Assembly (NCBI RefSeq): GCF_001956985.1
Contig: NZ_CP019082.1
Span: 4,464,001-4,528,000 of the forward strand
Length of the DNA: 64,000 bases
Source of the DNA: Paludisphaera borealis
Lineage (GTDB): Bacteria > Planctomycetota > Planctomycetia > Isosphaerales > Isosphaeraceae
Reading direction: 5' to 3'
Below, in pieces: positions 58,740-64,000 of the stretch; the first letter of the stretch is position 1; the number at the start of each line of letters is the position of its first letter. Below the pieces are notes generated by a model. That model made no database searches. It saw only the letters and a program-made list of their open reading frames with translations, and had not been told where the DNA came from. Both the position numbers and the translations under genes were made by a program.

Positions 58740-60029
58740 TCAGGATTTCTCGGCCGCCTTCTCGACGACGAAATGGAACGGTCGGGGGGCCAGGATCTCG
58801 CGCTGGAGGGTTTCGATGCGTTCGTCGACCGCGCGGGTCTGGACGTCGATCGCGGCGAGCCGGGGGTGGTTGGGGAGGTGGTGGGCGAGGGCGATCCGGC
58901 TCATGGCCAGGCGGCTCCGGGCTTCGGTCAGGTCCGACAAGCTCCAGGCCTGGGCCTCCCAGGGGCTGCCGGGCTGCCAGCCGTCGGCGGTGGCCGACGC
59001 CAGGTTCACCCCCCTGGCCAGCCGGTCGGCGGCGAACTTGCCCAGCGGGCGGCCGTCGGCCTGGATCGTGTAATCGCCGGGTGGGAGGGTTTGAATCGTG
59101 AGCATGTACCGATTGATCTCGTCGGGGATCGGGATGTAGCGGTACTGAAGGGCGCCGAAGAGGCCGAGATTGAGCGGAAGGCCGTCGTCGAGACGGTCGA
59201 ACTCCAGGCGGTTCGCGTCGCCCGTCAGGTTCGTCGGCCGGCAGCCTTCGGCGGCGGTCACGCGGGGGCCGGCGGGGTCGACGGCCAGCGAGACGGACGA
59301 GACCTCGGCGGGGGCGCCCAGCCCCTTGATGATCGCGAGGGCCATCGCGAGCTGGCCCAGGTCGTTCAGATGGACGCCGTCGGCGACGTGGAGGGTGTGG
59401 CCGTCCTTGTCCTTGGGGTCGGCCTTGGCCTTGCCTTCGGCCATCCGCCGCTGGACGGCCCGCATCGACCGCTGGACGTCGATGGAGCGCCCGCCGAGCG
59501 ACCGGGCGAGGGCCATCCCTTCGTCGCACATGGTCTGCAAATAGCCGTGCTCGGCGGTCTCGGGGGCTTCGGCGGTGGCGGCGGCCGAGCAGACGTAGGC
59601 GCGGGCGCCGTGGGCCTTGCAGGCCTCGACGATGCCACGAATCCCATCAAGGTAGGCTTTCTTGTGCTCGTCGTCGGCCTTCATCCCCCAGCCGATGTCG
59701 TTGACGCCGTAGGCGACGATCACGACGGTCGGCTTGAGCGGGAAGACGTCGCGGTCGAGCCGCTTGAGGCCCCCCGAGGCGGTGTCGCCCCCCCAGCCGG
59801 CGTTGTGGAAATGGACCTTGCGGGTCGGGTAGCGGAGTAGGGTGTAGTTCTCGACGATCCGGCCGTAGGTCCGGGCCGCGGTGATGCTGTCGCCCAGGAA
59901 GACCACCGTGTCGCCGTCGCGGATCGCGTAGTCGCCGGCCGTTGCGGGGCTCGGCCCGGCGAGGCCCAGGGCGGCCGTCGCGGCCAGGATCGCGGCGGTC
60001 CAGGAGTGTCGTTCCGAAAGCCTCGCCAT
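58740..60029 (-). CDS. Secreted SGNH/GDSL hydrolase
   Basis: 429 residues from the ATG at 60029 (AGGG upstream). A signal peptide ends near residue 31 (SPATAGDY). SGNH blocks: GDSIT (Ser nucleophile, block I), NAGWGGDTASG (block II glycine), YGVND (block III Asn) and DGVHLNDLG (block V Asp/His). A ~170-residue C-terminal extension after the hydrolase fold has VSLAVDPAGPRVTAAEG and a helical end. Such enzymes are esterases or deacetylases on sugars and lipids. Divergent from the GH32 gene with a 147-base shared upstream region, so both may serve polysaccharide use. Confidence 0.88.
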   Translation of the reverse strand: MARLSERHSWTAAILAATAALGLAGPSPATAGDYAIRDGDTVVFLGDSITAARTYGRIVENYTLLRYPTRKVHFHNAGWGGDTASGGLKRLDRDVFPLKPTVVIVAYGVNDIGWGMKADDEHKKAYLDGIRGIVEACKAHGARAYVCSAAATAEAPETAEHGYLQTMCDEGMALARSLGGRSIDVQRSMRAVQRRMAEGKAKADPKDKDGHTLHVADGVHLNDLGQLAMALAIIKGLGAPAEVSSVSLAVDPAGPRVTAAEGCRPTNLTGDANRLEFDRLDDGLPLNLGLFGALQYRYIPIPDEINRYMLTIQTLPPGDYTIQADGRPLGKFAADRLARGVNLASATADGWQPGSPWEAQAWSLSDLTEARSRLAMSRIALAHHLPNHPRLAAIDVQTRAVDERIETLQREILAPRPFHFVVEKAAEKS

Positions 60030-60176
60030 GATGCAGCCCTTTCGGTCGTGTTGCGACGCGCCGGGCGGCGACCGGCTTTTCATCCCGGGCTCGGCGGTCT
60101 ATCCTCGTTGGGTCGAAACGAACCGCGACGCGGCGGTCGAGCCGCGTTGGGAAGCCATCCCTGGAGTCTGGATCTC

Positions 60177-62339
60177 ATGCTCGCAACGTTCGCCCTGATC
60201 GGCCTGCTGACCGCCTCGCCGGCCGCGACGGCCGAGGATTCGACCCGGCCGGACGTCGTGATCGCCGACTTCGAGGGCGACGACTACGGCGGCTGGAAGG
60301 CCGACGGCCACGCGTTCGGCGACCGCCCCGCCCGGGGGACCCTCCCCGGCCAGATGGAGGTCTCAGGATATCTCGGCCGGGGGCTCGTGAACAGCTTCAA
60401 CGGGGGGGACGACGCGACCGGGACCCTGACCAGCCCGCCGTTCCGGATCGACCGCCCGTACGTCAACTTCCTGATCGGCGGCGGCGGGTTCGACGGCGAG
60501 ACCTGCCTCAACCTGAGCGTCGACGGCAGGACCGTCCGCACCGCCACGGGCAAGAACCGCGAGGGGGGCGGCACCGAGGCCCTCCGCTGGGACGGCTGGG
60601 ATGTGAAGGACCTCGCCGGCAAGGAGGCGACCTTCCAGGTCGTCGACTGCCGCAAGGGGGGCTGGGGACACATCAACGTCGACCAGATCGTCCTGGCCGA
60701 CGCCTCGCGGAAGCCCGCCGAGGCCGTCCGCGCGATCGTCCTGAACCACCGCTACCTGCATCTCCCCGTCCACACCGGCGGCCCCAAGACCCGCATGAAG
60801 TTCACGATCGACGGCCAGACCGTCCGCGAGTTCGACATCGAGCTGGCCGAAGGCAAGCCCGACTTCTGGGTCTTCAGCGACCTGAAGTCGTACGAGGGCC
60901 GGACCCTCAAGATCCACGCGGGCGAGCTGGCCGACCCCAAGGCGCTCGACGCCATCACCCCGTCCGACGAGGTCCCCGACGCCGCCGGGATGTACAAGGA
61001 AAAGCACCGCCCGCAGTTTCACTTCACGTCGCGCCGGGGGTGGCTCAACGACCCCAACGGGCTGGTTTTCGATCTGGGCGCCGCCCAAGGGCAGGGTTTC
61101 GATCGGGGCGTCATTCACCTGTTCTACCAGCACAACCCGTACGGCTGGAACTGGGGCAACATGCACTGGGGCCACGCGACGACCCTCGACCTCGTCCACT
61201 GGTCCGAGTTTCCGATCGCGATCTATCCGCACGCTTACGGCGACTGGGCTTTCTCCGGCAGCGCGGTGGCCGACGTCGACAACACCGGTGGCTTCCAGAA
61301 GAGAGGGACGCCGGCTCCGCCGCTGGTCGCGGCGTACACGAGTACCGGGCGAGGCGAGTGCATCGTCTTCAGCAGCGATCGCGGCCAGACGTGGACCGAG
61401 TATAAGGGCAACCCGGTCGTCAAGCACAACGGCCGCGACCCTCGGCTGCTCTGGCACGCGGCCAGCAAGCAATGGGTGATGGCGGTCTATGACGAAGGGG
61501 AGAAGCGCCAGAGTATCGACTTCCACACGTCGCCCGACCTCAAGACCTGGACCTTCGCCAGCCGGCTCGACGGCTTCTTCGAGTGCCCCGACCTCTTCGA
61601 GCTGCCGGTCGACGGCGACCCGAACAAGACCCTCTGGGTGATCTACGCGGCCGACGCCAAGTACAAGCTCGGCCGGTTCGACGGCAAGACGTTCCACGTC
61701 GAGTCGGGCCCGGACAAGCACACGCTCTGGCACGGCAACTTCTACGCGGCGCAGACCTTCAGCGAGGCTCCGAATAGCCGTCGCATCCAGATCGGCTGGG
61801 GGCAGGGGATCACGTTCCCCGGCATGCCGTTCAACCAGCAGATGGCGCTTCCCGTCGATCTGACCCTGCGGACGACCCCGGACGGCGTCCGGATGTTCGC
61901 CGCGCCGGTGGCCGAGCTGCAATCGCTGCGTGACGCCAAGCACGACTTCTCGAACACGACCCTCGAACCGGGTAAGAACCCGCTGAGCGGCCTCTCGGGC
62001 GACCTGTTCGAAGTCAAGCTGGCCGCGAAGCCGGGCGCGGCCGAGGAGATCGAGCTGAACCTGCGGGGGACGCCGGTGATCTACGACGTCCGCAGGCAGG
62101 ACCTGGTCTGCAAGCAAATTCGGACGTTCCTGCCGCTCGTCGACGGCGAGCTGCGCTTGCATGTGTTTCTGGACAAGGGCTCGATCGAGGTGTTCGGCGG
62201 CGACGGCCGGGTGGCGGTTTCGGTGGGCGTGATCCCCGACGACGCGAACCACGCGCTGGGGGTCGCCAGCCGGGGGGGCGCGGCGAGCTTGAGGACGCTC
62301 GAAGTCTATCCGTTGCGTTCGGCCTGGATCAAACCTTGA
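60177..62339 (+). CDS. GH32 fructan hydrolase, secreted, with extra N-terminal domain
   Basis: 720 residues from the ATG at 60177. A signal peptide ends near residue 20. Residues ~28-180 form a beta-sandwich-like domain ([38 protein letters not shown]) and a linker region follows. The GH32 five-blade propeller starts ~277 with WLNDPNG (nucleophile D292), then GRDPRL (~418-423) and ECPDLF (acid/base E469). A C-terminal beta-sandwich ends the protein. The three acids are intact. It should release fructose from sucrose, inulin or levan outside the cytoplasm. It starts just upstream of rhaA. Confidence 0.9.
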   Translation: MLATFALIGLLTASPAATAEDSTRPDVVIADFEGDDYGGWKADGHAFGDRPARGTLPGQMEVSGYLGRGLVNSFNGGDDATGTLTSPPFRIDRPYVNFLIGGGGFDGETCLNLSVDGRTVRTATGKNREGGGTEALRWDGWDVKDLAGKEATFQVVDCRKGGWGHINVDQIVLADASRKPAEAVRAIVLNHRYLHLPVHTGGPKTRMKFTIDGQTVREFDIELAEGKPDFWVFSDLKSYEGRTLKIHAGELADPKALDAITPSDEVPDAAGMYKEKHRPQFHFTSRRGWLNDPNGLVFDLGAAQGQGFDRGVIHLFYQHNPYGWNWGNMHWGHATTLDLVHWSEFPIAIYPHAYGDWAFSGSAVADVDNTGGFQKRGTPAPPLVAAYTSTGRGECIVFSSDRGQTWTEYKGNPVVKHNGRDPRLLWHAASKQWVMAVYDEGEKRQSIDFHTSPDLKTWTFASRLDGFFECPDLFELPVDGDPNKTLWVIYAADAKYKLGRFDGKTFHVESGPDKHTLWHGNFYAAQTFSEAPNSRRIQIGWGQGITFPGMPFNQQMALPVDLTLRTTPDGVRMFAAPVAELQSLRDAKHDFSNTTLEPGKNPLSGLSGDLFEVKLAAKPGAAEEIELNLRGTPVIYDVRRQDLVCKQIRTFLPLVDGELRLHVFLDKGSIEVFGGDGRVAVSVGVIPDDANHALGVASRGGAASLRTLEVYPLRSAWIKP

Positions 62340-62442
62340 TCGAAACGGGTGCCGGCAGGCTATGGAACGCCCGTCGCGACCGTGCGAGAATCCCCAAAAC
62401 GGACGAATCCGTCGTCCGCGTCTCTCCTTAAGGATGGCGTTC

Positions 62443-63714
62443 ATGACCGTTGCGACCAAGAACGTGGATCAGGCCTTCGCGCTGGCGAAGGAGCGTTACG
62501 CCGAGCTGGGCGTCGACGTCGACAAGGCTCTCAGCCGCCTGGCCCGGATACCGATCTCGCTGCATTGCTGGCAGGGCGACGACGTCGGCGGGTTCGAGAA
62601 CGCCGGCGAAGAGCTGGGCGCCGGCCTGGCGGTCACGGGCAACTACCCGGGCAAGGCGCGGACGGCCGACGAGCTGCGGTCCGACCTCGACAAGGCGCTT
62701 TCGCTGATCCCCGGCACGCACCGGCTGAACCTCCACGCCAGCTACGCCGAGACCGGCGGCAAGGCCGTCGACCGCGACGCGCTCGAGCCGGCGCACTTCC
62801 AGGGCTGGATCGACTGGGCGAAGTCGAACCGGATGGGGATGGACTTCAACCCCACCTATTTCTCGCACCCGAAGGCTTCCGACGGTTGGACGCTGGCCCA
62901 TCCGGACAAGGCGATCCGCCAGTTCTGGATCGACCACGGCATCGCCTGCCGGAAGATCGGCGCGGCGTTCGGCAAGGCGCTCGGCACCCCCTGCGTCACC
63001 AACGTCTGGATTCCCGACGGCATGAAGGACCTGACCGTCGACCGCAAGGGCCCGCGCGAGCGGCTGGCCCAGGCGCTCGACGCCATGTTCGTCGATCCGA
63101 TCGACCCCAAGCTGAACCTCGACGCCGTCGAGGGCAAGCTGTTCGGCCTCGGCTCGGAGAACTACGTCGTCGGTTCGCACGAGTTCTACCTCGGCTACGC
63201 CCTGTCGCGGAAGAAGCTGCTCTGCATCGACGCCGGCCACTACCACCCGACCGAGGTGATCTCCGACAAGCTGTCGTCGGCGCTGACGTTCTTGGACGAG
63301 GTGCTGATGCACGTGAGCCGTGGCGTGCGGTGGGACAGCGACCACGTCGTGCTGCTGACCGACGAGATCGAGGGCATCGCCCAGGAGATCGTCCGGGGCG
63401 ACTACCTCGATCGCGTCCACATCGGGCTCGACTTCTTCGACGCCAGCATCAACCGCGTCGCGGCCTGGGTCATCGGCACCCGGTCGATGATCAAGGCCCT
63501 CATGCTCGCCCTGCTCGAACCGATCGACGCGCTCCGGAAGTTCGAGGCCGAGGGCGACTACACGTCGCGGCTCGCCCTTCTGGAAGACCTGAAGTCGCTC
63601 CCCTCGGGCGCGGTGTGGGACAAGTACTGTCAGAGCCGCGAGATCCCCGTCGGCCCGGCCTGGATCGCCGACGTCAAGAAGTACGAGGCCGACGTGCTGA
63701 GCAAGCGCTCGTAA
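62443..63714 (+). CDS. rhaA: L-rhamnose isomerase
   Basis: 423 residues from the ATG at 62443, with AAGGA nine bases before; an ATG at 62434 overlaps that site. It is strongly like Escherichia coli RhaA (419 residues) along its length: [136 protein letters not shown]. It converts L-rhamnose to L-rhamnulose (EC 5.3.1.14) using divalent metal; the metal ligands lie in the DAGHYHPTE and WDSDH blocks. It is followed by a likely rhamnose transporter gene. Cytosolic. Confidence 0.96.
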   Translation: MTVATKNVDQAFALAKERYAELGVDVDKALSRLARIPISLHCWQGDDVGGFENAGEELGAGLAVTGNYPGKARTADELRSDLDKALSLIPGTHRLNLHASYAETGGKAVDRDALEPAHFQGWIDWAKSNRMGMDFNPTYFSHPKASDGWTLAHPDKAIRQFWIDHGIACRKIGAAFGKALGTPCVTNVWIPDGMKDLTVDRKGPRERLAQALDAMFVDPIDPKLNLDAVEGKLFGLGSENYVVGSHEFYLGYALSRKKLLCIDAGHYHPTEVISDKLSSALTFLDEVLMHVSRGVRWDSDHVVLLTDEIEGIAQEIVRGDYLDRVHIGLDFFDASINRVAAWVIGTRSMIKALMLALLEPIDALRKFEAEGDYTSRLALLEDLKSLPSGAVWDKYCQSREIPVGPAWIADVKKYEADVLSKRS

Positions 63715-63733
63715 AGCAGGCCGACGCAATCAT

Positions 63734-63855
63734 CCTTCTCCCCCCGGGAGAAGGTGCCCCGCAGGGGCGGATGAGGGTCGTGGGATTTCGAGATCCGTGA
63801 TGGAAGCGACGACCCTCACCCGGCCTTCGGCCACCCTCTCCCGGGGGGAGAGGGG
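63734..63855. repeat. CCTTCTCCCC hairpin element, full copy
   Basis: Left stem CCTTCTCCC (63734-63742) / GGGAGAAGG (63746-63754), then GTGCCCCGCAGGGGCGGATG and the shared ~50-base middle. The right end has ACCCGGCCTTCGGCCACCCT and CTCTCCC...GGGGAGAGG (63835-63853). It lies between rhaA and the next gene. Confidence 0.85.
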
Positions 63856-63935
63856 AACCATCCTCATCCCGCCCGCGACTCCATGGTAAATCCCGACAGG
63901 TCATCACCACAGGCAAGAGCGATCGACATCCTCTC

Positions 63936-64000
63936 ATGACACCCAACCCATTCCTCGGCCTCATCTACCACTGGCTCGGCGGCCTGGCCTCGGGCAGTTT
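63936..64000 (+). CDS. rhaT: Start of a probable L-rhamnose/H+ symporter gene, cut by the window edge
   Basis: An ATG at 63936 opens 21 complete codons, MTPNPFLGLIYHWLGGLASG and one more, into the window end. The pattern of a short leader, then a helix with HWLGGLASGSF-like sequence, matches the N-terminus of RhaT-type symporters (ten helices, inner membrane). Together with rhaA just upstream, it suggests a rhamnose uptake and use cluster continuing to the right. Only a short piece is visible. Confidence 0.65.
   Translation, partial: MTPNPFLGLIYHWLGGLASGS

Overview
The window is high-GC chromosomal DNA from a planctomycete, most likely of the Isosphaeraceae (Singulisphaera/Paludisphaera type). 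The evidence is the gene set: PVC-type cytochrome-like dehydrogenases, DUF1552 and DUF1592 secreted proteins, DUF1559 pilin-like proteins, PEP-CTERM proteins, sulfatases, an ECF sigma factor with a long fused tail, and BlaI/M56 pairs with carboxypeptidase-regulatory tails. Coding strands have very GC-rich third codon positions, which helped in choosing frames and spotting a frameshift. I saw no rRNA, tRNA, CRISPR array, transposase or replication origin.

Layout. 1-3.8 kb: the 5' part of a PVC-type dehydrogenase gene, a repeat-rich spacer, a frameshifted small membrane-anchored gene, a glycine-zipper gene with a clear terminator, and a gene remnant. 3.8-6.2 kb: a coupled MFS transporter, MFS small subunit and SDR oxidoreductase. 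6.4-10.6 kb: a sigma factor with membrane and coiled-coil tail, a PEP-CTERM protein and a radical SAM/SPASM protein with a DUF4214-like front. 10.9-19.4 kb: one giant cyclic beta-glucan synthase-type gene. 19.6-25 kb: two tiny unexplained genes, an ABC exporter, and a sigma/anti-sigma/PDZ operon. 25-36.4 kb: GH172, lactonase, SprT-like, PVC dehydrogenase, LssY-C and a secreted four-repeat protein. 36.8-39.9 kb: BlaI-BlaR1 (M56) pair with a candidate operator. 40-46 kb: DUF1592-DUF1552-HEAT operon. 46-56 kb: tandem zinc-ribbon/DUF1559 genes, MOSC, MerR-TipAS, VOC, SgcJ-like, a HAD gene broken by a stop, a DUF1559 pilin, a sulfatase and a SUFU protein. 56-64 kb: PEP-CTERM protein, inositol monophosphatase, SGNH hydrolase, GH32, L-rhamnose isomerase and the start of a likely rhamnose symporter.

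How the genes fit together. Several neighbours suggest breakdown of complex sugars: GH172 and GH32 act on fructan-type linkages, rhaA with a downstream rhaT-like gene handles rhamnose, and the sulfatase, SGNH hydrolase and lactonase fit polysaccharide degradation. The DUF1592/DUF1552/HEAT operon and the two PVC dehydrogenases are the usual planctomycete secreted machinery of poorly known function. Regulation is local: BlaI/BlaR1, sigma/anti-sigma and MerR-TipAS each sit by a recognisable control site or partner.

The least explained material is in three places. First, the BlaR1 region: a truncated paralog carries a scar of the lost M56 domain and a new four-copy repeat domain, and both genes keep the same ribosome-binding site and ATG at the junction, which in the intact gene is internal. 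Second, a tandem pair of zinc-ribbon/two-TM/DUF1559 fusions. Third, at least four families of dispersed intergenic repeats (three hairpin families and a GCGAACGAACCCAA repeat), found mainly at gene ends and at degraded loci.
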